Shown here: piece by piece, positions 25,561-38,736 of the stretch
How positions within the stretch are numbered: the first letter of the stretch is position 1
Layout of the letters: the number at the start of each line of letters is the position of its first letter
Assembly: GCA_032622095.1 (NCBI GenBank)
Contig: CP136065.1
Span: forward strand, 110,523,195 to 110,587,194
Direction: 5' to 3'
Length of the DNA: 64,000 nucleotides
From: Siphonodentalium dalli
Lineage: Eukaryota; Mollusca; Scaphopoda; Gadilida; Siphonodentaliidae
The notes under the pieces: model-generated
What the model saw: only the letters and a program-made list of their open reading frames with translations
Told to the model about the DNA's origin: nothing
Databases searched by the model: none
Position numbers and translations under genes: made by a program

Positions 25561-28198
25561 ATCTTCCACGTCTGTGGAGAAATTATTTACTGTTGTGCTC
25601 AACATTTCCTAAGGGAACTACTAGCCAATGAATATCAGGTATATAAAGGGTTACGATTGTTCTTATCTACTGCAAATAAAGTCAGTCGAGAACAATTTAT
25701 CTATTTTTGTCAATCGACATGTATATAGATAACATGAACACACATGTTTACTATACAATGCCTGTCACAAAATTCGGCTCCCTGAGTATATAGTGGTTAA
25801 TCCAAGTCCGCATTATTTGTTGTTTTATTGATGTTATCTGCTTCAGTCTTCGTTTTCTGTAATGCATGGTTATAAACAAATGTACAATAAAGTTGCGGAC
25901 CCCAACCGATGTCAGCCTGGGTGACAAGTTTGATACAAACACGTCGCATAGATATATCACTACCTAAAACATATCGTTTCTACGCTTGTCATGGTAAACG
26001 ACAACTTTCTATACGGTTGTAAAAATTGCCTACATACTTTGTGGCAGAGACTTGGAAATGTAACTAGTATTTACGCATCAAGGGTGTGTACTGCAGTTTC
26101 TGCGTTACATTCGATATTTATGGGGGAGACGCACGTATTGCATAAATCCAACCAAAAATGGCAAGAGATTTTCTACAAAGAATTTATCTGGATTTATCTG
26201 GCAAAAATCATCTTCATTGTATGTAGAATCTGAGCAATTATTAAGACACAACAAAAACAATGGATTTTAATACATTTGAGAGGTGGAAAATTTAATTTAA
26301 TTTGTTTACCTTTTCGGTACCAAGTATGCAAGAATAAGTAATAATTTCACACATAACTCCAATCACCAAATAGCTTATTGTCTTGGCTCTATGAGAGGAG
26401 GCTTCATTTGTATCATAATGTTGAGTTAGATTTTTAATTGCATAATAAACAATTGTTGATATGCAGTGTGGTCCACACAAGCAGGGGGCAATCAACAGGA
26501 ATTAGGTCACAGTGTTAAGAGATATGGTGGTCAGCATTAATTTGGTTATGAACCCATGACCCACAACTCATCTCAGCCCAATTGTTCATTGATCAACATG
26601 CATGGCATGAAAATCCTCCAATATAGACAATTATTTATGGGTATATAGTTGCCTTTCTTAATGAAAATAATCATTAAATTTCACAAATAAAGAATAATTA
26701 AGTCTCTTTCCGTGATCTTGAGATATGATATCATGAATATATGAACTGCACTTTTGAAAAAAATATATTTTACAGAAGTCTTTGGTACCTGAAAACAGTG
26801 AAATTAAAAATATTTTTCATGCCATAAAAGTGAAGTAAATGAGGCTATAATATCCAATTGGTCAATGGTTCTTAAATATTGTGTCACAATTATCGCTTGT
26901 ACCAAATTTCACAAAGATGGTCCTAACAGATTTTGAGAAAATTCATTTTGAAATACCAGAACATTTTGGCAAAACGTGCGTCTGACCCATAATCATCATT
27001 CCAAATGAAACAACCACAGGCTGTGTGGTGAAAGGTCACTTCGTGTGTTGCTTGGTCGAAATTATTAATTTGTTTTGGCACGACTGTTGGCAGCTTTGTT
27101 AGCAGAAGCCTCGAACTTTAAAGACGTAAATAATTGGGTTTAACTTGCTTTGTAGTGACCGATAAATCCTTCAGATGGATCTGTTTTAATTATATGTGTA
27201 CCTTTAACCAATTACCAATACGTATTTTAACTGCTATATGGTTATCCAATGTGTTGCTTTCGTCTTAGCATGGTTTGAAGTTACAGCCATTTAGACAGGC
27301 ATGTGGGCCCGGTGCAGAATAGGCATACCCCCACTGCGATGGGTAATAATCACCTAATGTGGCACCCTGTTTACCGTGGGGTGCATTCCGTGAGGTGTGG
27401 CGTAGGAGCCCTGGGGTACTAGGGCGGCCGTATCATGTGAGAATTGACCTGAGGACAAGGCTTAGATCATGGTCCTCTTTGGTCATTTCGGCCAATTTGG
27501 CCGTTTACTTCATGTCTGTTTTTCATCTGACGTGTGTGTCGAATAAATGATGTGGAGGATTTATGTAAATGTTAGCCCAAACTACATTTCCAAGTAACGA
27601 TGGTTTTGTTGTTTATTTTGAGGAATAATACCGCGTCAGATGAATTCAGCCCAAATATGTTAACAGTTGTCGTGTAAAACATTCGGCAGTAGGTTAGCGT
27701 TATTTAGTATTTGTGGATGTCCTTTAACATGGGGAAAATAGACTACTGCGCTTGAACGAGCATGTGAATTTGTCGTTTTTAATGTATAGCAACTTGATAA
27801 TCAATAACAGAGGCATTCTCTGTCAAATATGATCGCTCTATTTACGGTATTAATTGCGGAACTTTCTAAAGTAAACTACGCGTAAACGGATACATACGGT
27901 AAATTATAGAAGGTGTCGGAATCGGCCTAATCGCCCCAGGGCCAACTCGCCCCAATCGACGTGTGTCAATTCGGTACCTACTATAACATGTACCCGAGGA
28001 TGAGTCCGGCTCGGAATAAAATATGTATACGGGTGTTATATAGCGTTTTGTCCGTTGTTTCTCAATGAATATTATTGAAATTTGGTGTATATGTCCGGGC
28101 TGGGACATGGAATACAACAACGTTTGAATTGTTTTTAAATTTACAAATTTGTTGATTTTATTAAAAAAAATTCGTTCTGAAAACACACTATAAAGTGT

Positions 28199-28510
28199 AT
28201 ATAATATAATAACTAACACGAGACATACATAATTTATAAACTGTTAACAAAAGATATCAAATTCAATACATGACAAAGATGACTCAGTGGAGTTTATAAA
28301 GTGAACATAAAAACATTGAGGTAAGAATCTTTTTAAGGAATGCAACTTTATTTAATGATAATAAACACATAAATTAAAATAACAAACATGAGACATACAT
28401 AATTTATAAACTGTTAACAAAAGATATCAATCTCAATACATGACAACGATGACTCAGTGAAGTTTATAAAGTGAACATAACAATATTAAGGTAAGAATCT
28501 TTTTAAGCAT
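28199..28510. repeat. Direct repeat, about 140 bp, two copies
   Basis: gagacatacataatttataaactgttaacaaaag-like blocks and gatgactcagtg...taagaatctttttaag occur at about 28201-28337 and 28369-28507, with a few substitutions. The period is 168 bp. No coding potential. Confidence 0.85.
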
Positions 28511-30047
28511 TACCAAACCGTTTAGCACAGACCACAGTCCACTTCACTCATCCGATCATCACCAAACTTCATATTTATCTTGATATTGATCTATCAGATG
28601 AGAGCTATCAAATAGTTTTTTAATTTCATAGGAAAAAATGGTCGCCAGCGGCCATATTGCATTTACGTTATATGTTATCGTGTTATGTCGATATCTAGTA
28701 TTACTTAGAAATTTCACCTTTCCAGATTCATAATTGCTCCATTGACTGTAACAGATGAAATTATTCCCCTCTTCGGATAGAGTGTCACTGAAACTTTATT
28801 TTGTCAGACTGTCTGTATAATCACTGATTATATATGGCAATAATCTGTAATAAGATGTAGCACTATTTTATTTTATATTTACACGCAGTGCTGTTTTTAT
28901 ACAACAATTCTAATCCCCCCTAGATCATCATGTAATCGACCATACATCGCGCGAGGACCTGGTTGAATTAAGGGGGGTTTTATGGATCACTTCTGTCCTC
29001 AAGCTAGATTATACTTATGACATTTAATGGCATGTTACTAACGTGGAGGGTGCGAATATGCTTGAGAAACCACCACTCTTTAATTCACACCAAGTTCTCA
29101 GCTGTCATGAACCCATGGCCATGATATATGGTTTATTTTATGTATACTAGTAATATAGTTATTTTCAGTACCTTTATATACCAGTACTGTGTATAACAAT
29201 GCATATAAATTAATCAATGTATACATGTATATTGATTCAACGGATTCAGTGGTTTTGTCCATCAGTCTATCAAATTTGCGGGGAAAACATGGCCACAAGC
29301 AGTACACCCTGCTAAATTTCGAATTTGAATCAATTGGCGCACCCTGCAGCCAGCTTTTATTGGAGAACTTTTTCTCATGTGGATATTTTGGGTCACCGCT
29401 AGATGTGAGCCATATTTTGTTCTCAAACTGTCCTTGTGAAGACATCACTGCCAGCGGTGATCTTCAATTTTACTATTTTTATGGCTAAATAATTTGGTTG
29501 ATCCTACAGACGACACCCCTTGTCCGATCGTCACCAGATTACACAATGATCTTCTGGATAACCAGCGTGAGAGTAATCTAATTTTCCCGAATTTCGTTAA
29601 AAAACATTACCACAGGCAGCAATTTGGTATCTTACTCTTTGATCCTCTTTTGCATGACTGAATTGTTTAGCAACTGTACAGACATATATCCCTCATCTGA
29701 TAGTCACCAAACTTCATATTGATCTTCGGGCTGACAACTAGATGGGAGCTATCGAATGCTTTGAATTTATTTGGAAAACATTGTCGCCAGCAGTCATCTT
29801 CTATTTTGGTTTTTATATACATGTATATCTCTTCATGCGGATAGCCAGTATTACGTAGGTACTTCAACTTTCCGCATTCCTGTCATCATTTGAAATATAA
29901 AAATTTACCTGATACATGCACCCTTCAAAATTTGTTTCGTCGTATCTATTTTAATGACCCGCATGGTAATATTGATACAGATATATTTGTCAAACATTTC
30001 TTTGTACAATATACAGGTATTTAGTTTGTAACTAAATCTAGAAATAT
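28511..30047. repeat. Diverged dispersed repeat copies
   Basis: Blocks such as gatcatcaccaaacttcatat followed by a gtcgccagcggccat-type block recur near 28550-28680 and 29700-29800, with weaker traces near 29290 and 29520. The intervening sequence is AT-rich with no gene. The frames at 29098-29488 overlap these repeats and are not called. Confidence 0.5.
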
Positions 30048-30935
30048 ATAATAGTAGCTGGTGGACCCGACTTCGTCCGGGATGTTCCCCTCTGATTTTC
30101 GGAGAATTGCGCGATTTAACCTTGAATTGACTATTTTAAAGGTGAAGGTCATGTCGGGGTCACGATTTGACCCGTCCAAAACACTCCCCGGACAAAAGTC
30201 ACGACAAAAGTACCCGTAGAAATCCGCCCGGCTTTACCCGATTTGACCTTGAATTGACAATTTTGAATGTCAAGATCAGGTCAGGGTCATGATTTGACCC
30301 ACCCGAAACACTCCTGGGACAAAAGTAACAGTAGGTAACAAATTTCGTTGAAATACTTCCGTTTTACCAGATTTGACCTTGAATTGATCTTTTTGAATGT
30401 CAAAGTCAGGTCGGGATCAAGATTTGACCCGTCCAAAATACTCCCTGGAAATAATTTCCCCTAGGTATCAAATTTCGTCAAATCTGTCATGCAGTTTTCC
30501 CGGCCATAGCTAACAGACAAACAGACAGACAAATGTCCAAAATATATATTAGACTAGCTGATGTACTCGACTTCGTTCGGGCTAGTTAGGGTTTTTTTTT
30601 GTGATCGCCTCCATCTGGACAGTACCCAGTATATACAGCGTCTGGCCAAACTATTGTTCAATTGGTCCAGAAACATGCCTATATCAGCACGTTCGAGAAC
30701 ATGGTCCCACGTGAAATTGGACCCGTCCATATTGCTCCCGGGATCGAAGTAGTCCTACACACAAATTTTTAGTCGGATCGGTCAAGGTCCAGAAACATGC
30801 CTATGAGCGAGGTCAAGTTGACACGTTAAATACCAAATTCGAGCAGTGTTAGAGTCTATAACACATACACACATGCATTCATGCATACACACATACATAC
30901 ATACAGACAGGTGTTTCAAAATGTATAATCGATAG
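30048..30935 (+). repeat. Interspersed repeat with GGTGGACCCGACTTCGTCCG start
   Basis: Two adjacent copies begin at about 30048 and 30553, each opening with a ctagctg...gactTCGTYCGGG block. Internal ttgaccttgaattga...ccgtccaaaac subunits of about 115-120 bp repeat two to three times. Each copy ends in acacaca- or acagacag-type simple repeat and AAAATATATAATAGA. The same family interrupts the satellite at 58628-59216. It is probably a non-autonomous retroposed family. Confidence 0.7.
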
Positions 30936-31369
30936 CTACAACAATTCTATGGTAGATAGTTCACGGCCGACCTGATGCATGCATCTTAGTTTTCTTGTAC
31001 ACATCTTCACGGCGGGCGGTTGTGTTGACTCGGCTCAATCATTTGCCAGTCACGCCTCTCCACAGTGTTTCCGATTACATTTGTGCCATATGTTTTGTTT
31101 TGTTTCTTGTATCTAGATGCATGTTGTTTCTTTCGTGTCATGTCTCTTTGTATTTCGTCTTTATGACTGTTAAATCTTTGAATCTTGTTCACGCCTGTCT
31201 CACTGTGGGGAAATACCGCGAGGCTATGCAGTGGCTAAACGGTTCATGTCACCGCTCAACGATCTACCAGTTTATGACCCGCCCATAATTCGAAGGGTAG
31301 TCCTAAAAATAAACAAAAACGTAAGATAGAGACCACCCGCTAAGTTCCGCTGATGCCGAGGGCTATCCT

Positions 31370-32096
31370 CAGTACTTGGTACTGTGTTTTGATCTGAATG
31401 TCAAGAAACCTGTATTTGTGAGCGATAAAACGCTGCAAAGCAAAGTCGGACAATTAAAATATGTCAAAGCGATCGGGATTGGGCCACTAGTTGGCTCTCT
31501 TCTGATTGAATGTTAAATTAAAATTCAAGGTGACGCTCTTATGCAGTTAACATCTATTGCACTAACACCAGTGTTTATTAGTCCCCACAAGACTTTGAGC
31601 AGTAGCAGAGCTGTGTTGAGATCTCGCGATATAGCTGATTCTTCTGAGTCAGAGATAATGGCTGAATAGTTATTTTCTGACATTCAATCGATGCGAGCAT
31701 CCACCGATATTGAAGGTTGTGTATATCAATATGGATTTAAGCACATATGTTCCAAACACATTGCGATGTTTTAAATGTCATGGGTATGGCCATGAATATT
31801 GTAAAAGTAAAGAAACTATATGTACACGATGTTCCATTTCTGGTCATGATCATAAAGATTGTACCAATCGTAAAAAATGTTCCAACTGCCAAGGTACACA
31901 TTTTGCAACGGATCGTTCATGTCCAATTTGGGACTATGAATTCAAGATTCAACGATGTAAAGCTAAGTTGCATTTGTCATATATAGATGCTAAGAAAATA
32001 GTTTGTCCTGGACCAATCATTCCACAGGTAAAATACTCAGCTGTCGTGTCTACAAAGACAAACCAAACCAAACCAAACTCGTCAGTATATCACTAG
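31370..32096 (+). pseudogene. LINE ORF1 relic with zinc knuckles
   Basis: The upstream part carries SPHKTLSSSRAVLRSRDIAD and SESEIMAE, the region preceding the knuckles in Jockey/Tx1-type ORF1. After a stop and frame changes near 31665-31730, the frame 31710-32096 encodes three CCHC-like knuckles (CFKCHGYGHEYC, CTRCSISGHDHKDC and CSNCQGTHFATDRSC), then CPIWDYEFKIQRCKA. It would bind the element RNA. No endonuclease or RT follows, so it is an isolated 5' fragment. Confidence 0.75.
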
Positions 32097-32149
32097 CGAC
32101 ACAAGTTGAGTTGATACGAACCTTCGCGCGCATATAACATCTCCACCTA

Positions 32150-32720
32150 TACGTACAGACCGAGCGGCGTGTTGGAAGGTTGGGCTGGTTTTACTGACGC
32201 CCAAATCAGAGTGGTGGGCAGGTGGTATTCAAATACGTTTTAACATACATTCGACGTACAACCCTTAATGCCGCCTACGTCTGAGCGAGGTTATATTTCC
32301 GGGGTTGAATCACAATCTTTGCTCGAGAAAGTTACCTTTGGGACAGGTCGGGGTGGCGGAATATTCAGTCTTTTAGGGTTGTAGTTATATTTAGCTTTGT
32401 CATACACATTGCTGTTCCAAGTCTTTTGGGTTGTCGTCAAAGTCCACTAACTTGGTAGTACACATTTCTGTTCCCATGGTCGGCTTAGGATTTACTGACT
32501 CCAATATCGGAGTGGTGGTATTCAAATGCGTTTATGACAGACGTTCGACGTGTGACCCATTGATGCCGCCTTTTCTTGAGCGAGGTAGTATATCTGGGTT
32601 TCGAAGACAATCTTCGCTTGAGAATGTTCCCTTTGGGAAAGGTCGGGGATTGCAGATTTTTCAGTCTTTTTGGTTGTAGTTAAATTTAGCTATGTAGTAC
32701 ACATTTCTGTTCCCATATGG
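32150..32720. repeat. Tandem duplication, about 290 bp, two copies
   Basis: Copy 1 (about 32165-32430) and copy 2 (about 32440-32720) share ttactgac...atcggagtggtgg, ttcgacgt, gatgccgcct, gagcgagg, ctttgggaaaggtcgggg and ttcagtcttttnggttgtag. They are diverged. The open frame 32431-32679 lies within and is not called. Confidence 0.7.
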
Positions 32721-32894
32721 GGCAGCTGACTTTTGCATGGGTTCCTACGTCAGTAATTTTTCATGACTTTTCATTCATTTCAATGATTCAGCATCCATGT
32801 GCAATGACTTGAATTCTGGGTCTGTTCCAGATACTGTCCTCCCGGTCGGCTCAATTTTTTTTGGCGGGACCAAAGAGTACGGGGAAAAAACGCC

Positions 32895-33691
32895 ACTCTT
32901 CGGCTATGGCGGTTATCGTGCCTCAAAACATTGTCACCCACATGTTTGTATTGGTTACTACTACATTTATTGTATCGGCTTCCTGTAAATAATTATGTTT
33001 TTCTAAACAGGTAGCTAAAACGCATTCCAGTTGTTGTCTTTCACTCTAACCCTGTGGGATAAAACATAGTCGCATAAGAGTGACGTATTTTATCCCAAAG
33101 GGTTAACCAGATGCGTGAATTTAAACAAAAATTTTGTACAAACAGAAACATGTTTGGTAGCGAGATCTTTCACTGGTATAGATCACTACACCATATACCG
33201 CATGACATTTCAGATAAGTAAGCTATACACTGATGTTGCGAAGTACTCAGACGAAAATAAAACATAATTATAAAGTACAAGTATTTTGGCAGTAATGGTA
33301 TTTAATTTGCGAATGGGAATAATTTGCAGAGCAGAATCGTTTGAACTATATTTTTGCCGGAAGGGATGCGCGAAGTGATTGTGTTAACTTTCTTTCCAAT
33401 AAATTTACCGCCGAAGACGGTCGCTTATTTTGACAACACTCCCTCCCTCTCCGTTTTTTGTTTTGTGTTTTGTTTTTGTTTTGGGAATTACGCATTCGAT
33501 TGATGTCTGCCCCCTTTTGGCCTACATCTATATAGGCGGTTATTGTGCCTAAAAAAATTGTCACCCACATGTTTGTATAGGTTACTACTACATTTATTGT
33601 ATCAGCTTCCTGTAAATAATTATATTTTTCTAAACAGGTAGCTATACACGCATTCCAGTTGTTGTCTTTCACTCTAACCCTGTGGGATAAA
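32895..33691. repeat. Direct repeat of 165 bp, about 635 bp apart
   Basis: ggcggttatcgtgcc...caacatgtttgta-type sequence through ctctaaccctgtgggataaa occurs at about 32898-33063 and 33533-33691 with few changes. The first copy is followed by a short inverted match (ttttatcccaaagggttaac at 33089-33108). The copies are similar enough to be recent. Confidence 0.8.
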
Positions 33692-33704
33692 TGTATCTGT
33701 TCAA

Positions 33705-34360
33705 ACTCAGTTTCATTCGAACTGTATATAATATTGTCTGCGTCGATGCGTAAGTGATACCGATGATATGATTTTTTATTTATTTTGAAGATATATCTGA
33801 AAAAGTACAGTGTGTGAACTTACGCATGCATAATGTAACTAAACTATGAAAAATACCAATGGCGCCATGATTTTTCACGAGAACATTGGCCAGGGTAGTT
33901 TTCTATATTCCAGGAACGCATGGATGTATATAGGTATCATTGTTCACATGTTTCAAGACCATTGAATCCAAGATGGCCGCCAAAATTGTATATCTGACCT
34001 GGTAAATTTTAATTGGCAATCACTCAGGGGGCTTATGAGGTATTACGTCGTGTGATATGTCATTCTATTGATAATTGAATACTCCTTATTCATAGGAATG
34101 AATAAATTTCATATATTCAAAATGGCCGCCAAAATGGCCGCAGGAAGTGAAAATATGACCCTTTTTCACTAATATCTTCTAGATAAGTTTCTGGTATATG
34201 GAACTGGTTGAGGATTGTGACCTTATTTTTGTATTTTGATATTAACCTATCATTGGGGTAATGAAAAACGCAATTCTTGGGTTTATAGTCACTTCCGATC
34301 CCTCAAAAATTTGATTGTACAGAATGCGGTATAAAATTTCACAAAATAGCTGGTTTTTGA
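33705..34360 (+). repeat. Third, partial copy of the inverted-arm family
   Basis: It matches the outer 1 kb of arm B in reverse complement, including the caagatggccgccaaaat block and the segment missing in arm A. It is truncated at both ends. It shows that the family moves or spreads independently of the 7.5-20.2 kb structure. 34361-34630 is AT-rich and unassigned. Confidence 0.8.
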
Positions 34361-34639
34361 ACAATTTAAATTTACAGGTTTATGAAACTGATTTTTTCAA
34401 TAAATATGAGATATACGATGCCGTGATGTCACGTGATTGGTTTGGTGGGTCAGTTATAATATATGTATTCTAATTACCGTTGAGTGTGTTTTTGAAGCGC
34501 AAGTCGGTGTATAATGTATCCCCAATTTTATCACAGTGGTAACTTCAAACATCTGTGTTTAGTTATCTTTATTACAAATAAAGCCATAAATGTATCAGTT
34601 CACTATAATTATCCATATTTTACTGGATTGACTATTTCG

Positions 34640-35665
34640 AGTAACAGGAACGGAACGAGGAACAGGAACCACTTCCGAGTAACAGAATTACTATTTCGAG
34701 TAACAGGAATGGGGAACAGATATATAAGCTCATATTTCTCGCGTTTTACGCTATGAAACAATCCATATTATATCATTGGAAAGAATAGCCTCTCCACTTT
34801 ATGAATATTTAAACACTAATTTTGAGAACTAAGCGTATAACTGGTCAGGAACGTCGAGCGGTGAATCGGGAATTAACAAAAACGTAAATGTTTCCGAGTA
34901 ACAAGAATGAGGAACCGAGATATAAACTTAATTTTCTCACATTTTGCGCAATGAAGTAATACCCATCATACATATTTCGAAAGTATAGCCTGTCCCCTTC
35001 TTTAATATTACAACATTTAAACACCACTTTTGAGAACTAAGCGTATAATTGGTCAAGCGGTGAATAGGAAATTAACAAAAAACGAAAAAAATTCCGAGTA
35101 ACAGGAATGAGGAACAGAGATATAAAAATGTTCTCGCATTTTACGCAATGAAACAATACAATGTTGTACATAATTCGAAAGCATAGCCTCTCCCCTTCTT
35201 TAATGCTGAAACATTTGATCACTACTTTTGAGAACTAAGCGTGTATTTGGCCAGGAACGTCGATCGGTGAATAGGAAATTAGCAAACAAATGAAAAAATT
35301 CCGAGTAACAGGAATGAGGAACAAATATATAAGCTCAATTTTCTCGCATTTTACGCAATGAAACAATACCTATCAAAAATATTTCGAAAGCATATCCCCC
35401 CAGCTTCATGAAAATGCAACATTTAAACACTACTGTTGACCACTTAGCGTATAATTGGCCAGGAACTCGAGCGGTGAATCAGAAATTATCAAAAAAACGG
35501 AGAAAAAAATCCGAGTAACAGGAATGAGGAACATATATATAAGCTCACATTTCTCGCATTTTACGCTATGGCACAATACATATTATATACATTATTCGAA
35601 AGCATAGCATCTCCATTTAATTAATATTGCAACATTTAAGCACTATTTTTTGAGAACTAAACACC
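34640..35665 (+). repeat. Satellite array, about 200 bp unit, five copies
   Basis: The landmark ctcgcattttacgcaatgaaa recurs near 34739, 34937, 35134, 35343 and 35552, and tccgagtaacaggaatgaggaac recurs once per unit. The same unit in reverse orientation fills parts of 55490-59775 on the other side of the Polinton, including the matching edge segment ggaacggaacgaggaacagg. Frames called in it are repeat-derived. Confidence 0.85.
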
Positions 35666-37685
35666 CCGAAGAACGTAACATATTCTTCGTAGAAAGTCGC
35701 AAATTTCTCACGAATTACGCAATCTCAGTGCCAAATATTTACAGAAATGGAAAGAGTATCATTCACTCTACCCATTTCTGGCACATATGATGCTTTTTGT
35801 TCAACAAAGTTCTGAAAAATGATTGATATCTTTTTGGGCGAAATGTAGATGCCCCGGCCAAATATCGTTCTTTTGTGTCATAGCCATACATAATAATAAA
35901 AACAACCAACCCATATGTATATATTACTTTTTTTGTGTCCATTATAGTTGTGCTATTCCACCATCTTCTAGTCTATAATCGTGTTTTGTTGTCATAAAAA
36001 ATGCTATATATAGTCAGCGTGATTTATCATTGTTTATATTTTATTGTCAAATTACATTTTTGAATAAAAATGTACACACATCTCAATAAAATATTGATAC
36101 ACCTATAATAAGCCTATAATAAGGACTTTCAAAAAAATGGCCGCCATTTTGAATCTACCAACTATACCGGACACATTATTCAACGGTTATATAGTCTGAT
36201 ACATTTTCAACACAGACATATGCAGAAAGCATAGTTATTCGGGCAGTTGCTGAGTAATAACGATGTATATATATACAGACTGTAATGTAGAGAAAAGCGA
36301 ATGTTTTTGTCAAAACGGTTGCCATGGACATGTTCCATCTTGGCATGATATCCAAAATGACTTATTTTATATGTATTACATGCATACCAAGTTTGATGCT
36401 TTTACAATACAATGCACGATTTTGTCATATATCTATCCGCCCCACTACTAGTGATTATTGTAGATTGGGTCTAGGGCCCTACGGGTGTCATATCTGCGTG
36501 GCTCATGATTTTTGTAGAGTGGGTAGCTGTCGATGAACGTATCAAATTCCAGTACCGAGAGTGTTGTGGATAAGGATAGTGCACACGGACTCTTAATGTG
36601 GGACTAATGTGTCATATTGGGTTAAACTTTGTTTCCGTGACCCGCGATTATCAAGAATATAGGAGAGTTCGAACTGCGTGGCTCGTGATTATTGCATAGT
36701 TGGTTCATGTCGATGAACATGCCAACTTTCATACCCAGAGTATTTGTATCTGTAGTTGTTACGTCCAAGTGACCAAAGCTGGCTTTTACAGGACGGTGTG
36801 ATGTGGAAAGTGTAAACAGGCTCTTAATGTGGGCCTATGGGTGTCATATTGGGTTAAGCTATGTTCCGTGATCCGTGATGGCTCAGTATATTGGAATTGC
36901 CCCGCTCTAGGTATTCAAGGAATGGTTGATGGTCATGGTGTTGTTTGGTCATTGTCAGCTCATGAATTGTCCGTATTAATAGGTGATGAACTCAATGATG
37001 AAAAAAGTCATATAGATTGGCGAATTGCAGCACTTTGAATCGATATGAAGGTAAGCACCTATATCTCCGCAACTGGCGATAAGCCAGTAGCAACTATTTG
37101 GAGCCCATATCGTTTCAGTATTGTTGGCATTTATTCCGGACTAGCTGGTTGCGCGGGTGAAGAATGCGTAAACTACTAGTGGCCATTCATGTCATTTCAA
37201 ATAGATATTAGTCATCTGGGGTAAACAGCACATAGTCCATGACTCTCCGGATAAAATTACATTTTTCTTTTAAGTTGATAACAAGCGCTCCCCATTGCTC
37301 ATTATTAGTGCCTCTTTAAGTCATTTGATGACAACAACACCTAGTCCGTGATAATCCCCGTTTAATTTTACTTTTGTGCACACTTTTCTCGCATATTTTC
37401 TAGATCGTCATATAGTGAGGTCATACTCTATTTTCGTACACGGGAACAAAATGTAAACTGAAGAACAGACCAGGAGGTAACTTCGAGACACCGTTAATGT
37501 ATTCGAACTTGCCCTTATAAAAACCACGACGCTTGATTTAGGCTGTTTACTTTTTAATAGCCTAATGTTGTTGAAATAACAATAATATAGTTAGAGAAGT
37601 AATGAATGAACCATAAAATAACACAATTGCAGGAACATGTACGTGTTCTGAACTAAGTACTCAGTTCCAGTTACAACTCATATAC
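35666..37685. other. Unassigned spacer with a diverged duplication
   Basis: No gene is recognised. Between about 36430 and 36930 two diverged copies share gtgtcatat...tgcgtggctc-type, tgtcgatgaac, ggactcttaatgtggg and atattgggttaa blocks. The frame 36829-37038 overlaps this and is weak. The rest is AT-rich. Confidence 0.45.
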
Positions 37686-37689
37686 GTAC

Positions 37690-38070
37690 TGTGGAGCGAG
37701 TACTTATGAAGTATAAGTATTTGTACTTCTTGCACATCTAGAGACATCCTCTCTGCCCTATAAATTGACCATCAGCAAGCAGTTTTCATGTAAAAACCAC
37801 TCATAGCTTACATTTAGCCTCTGGCCAATATTGCAGATAATCTCTAAATATCTCATTGGGTGTTACTTGAAGTAGAGTTGCACAAGTACTTCTGACGTAT
37901 AGGTCTTTGTACTACTTGTACATCTAGCGCCATCGCATTTGCCCTATCAAGCGACCACTCACAAGCAGAATGCTGTTAGAAACCACCAAAAGTAGTCATT
38001 AACAATCTGGGCGTTATTGCAGATAATCTTGAAACATCTCATCGGGTGTTATATCAAGTAGAGTGGAGCA
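37690..38070. repeat. Second satellite type, about 195 bp unit, interrupted by the Polinton
   Basis: Two units share acttctt...acatctag, gccctat, gaccat...agcaag, ttgcagataatct and atctcattgggtgttat blocks. The second unit is cut at 38070 and resumes at 55308. The neighbouring unit near 37880 shows what an uninterrupted site looks like. Confidence 0.75.
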
Positions 38071-38076
38071 GGTACT
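38071..38076. repeat. Target-site duplication, left (GGTACT)
   Basis: GGTACT directly precedes the AGTAGTATG terminus. The identical hexamer follows the opposite terminus. A 6 bp duplication is the hallmark of Polinton integration. Confidence 0.95.
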
Positions 38077-38583
38077 AGTAGTATGGCGGGCTCGTTCGCT
38101 TCACATCTAAAAAATAGATTTTTTGGCGGGTAAAAATTGGTTGTACTAAAATATTCCAAATTTTTTTTTTCAAAACCTAATTTTTTTTCCAAAATTTTCA
38201 AAAAAGTTTTTTAAAATCTCAAAAATTTATGAAACTTCGAGTTTTCGGTCTCTTACTGAAAATAATCTCGGTATTAAATGTCGAATGTTTTTAAATTATT
38301 TGCGTGTAATATCTTTTGTTATTGGCCAACTATTTTTGTTCAAACAAATTTTAAATATTTTTCATGAAACTCTGTTAATTTTATTAATCGATGTTTAGAA
38401 ATAGCTTTATACCAATTATATGTGTATGTACTGGTCCGAGTCGCTGTAATTTTGGTCATTGTCACCATCGGTATGAATGCATACATTCCAGTGTTTATCA
38501 TCAATCGCAGTCTCGTCTATTACATCATATAATTGTCTCCACAATACCTGAAATAATTTGACGCCATTACTCTTACATAAATA

Positions 38584-38595
38584 ATAAAGAGCGTT
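38584..38595 (+). promoter_or_regulatory. ATAAAGAGCGTT motif in left TIR
   Basis: This is an exact copy of a 12-mer that occurs five times in the element, here 507 bp from the terminus. It has a mirror copy at 54780-54791. The function is unknown. It includes no gene start within 100 bp that I can assign. Confidence 0.45.
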
Positions 38596-38736
38596 TATTC
38601 TTTACTTCTCTATCCCGATGAAGTTATTGAGTATATGACACGTGTGCATTATCACGAATTATTGGAAGAATTATTGAGATGTTGTACTATTTTGAAAGCA
38701 GTCACGATCGGACGAAGAGCGTGATGCGAAATTACA

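Larger units (their letters stand above)
20201..28190. other. Largely unassigned host DNA
   Basis: No gene is recognised with confidence. A cluster of exon-like minus-strand frames at 23.3-24.9 kb is listed separately. A GC-richer patch at 27290-27545 could be a SINE or old LINE piece. The rest is AT-rich, with tatata runs and short palindromes and no RNA gene that I could fold by eye. Confidence 0.4.

Noticed and set aside
20201-28190. tRNA or other small RNA genes
   Set aside because: No cloverleaf with A/B box spacing was found by eye; a covariance-model scan would be needed to exclude one.
34514-35222. Several frames of 60-80 residues in the satellite array
   Set aside because: Each recurs with the 200 bp unit and is broken in the next unit; repeat-derived.
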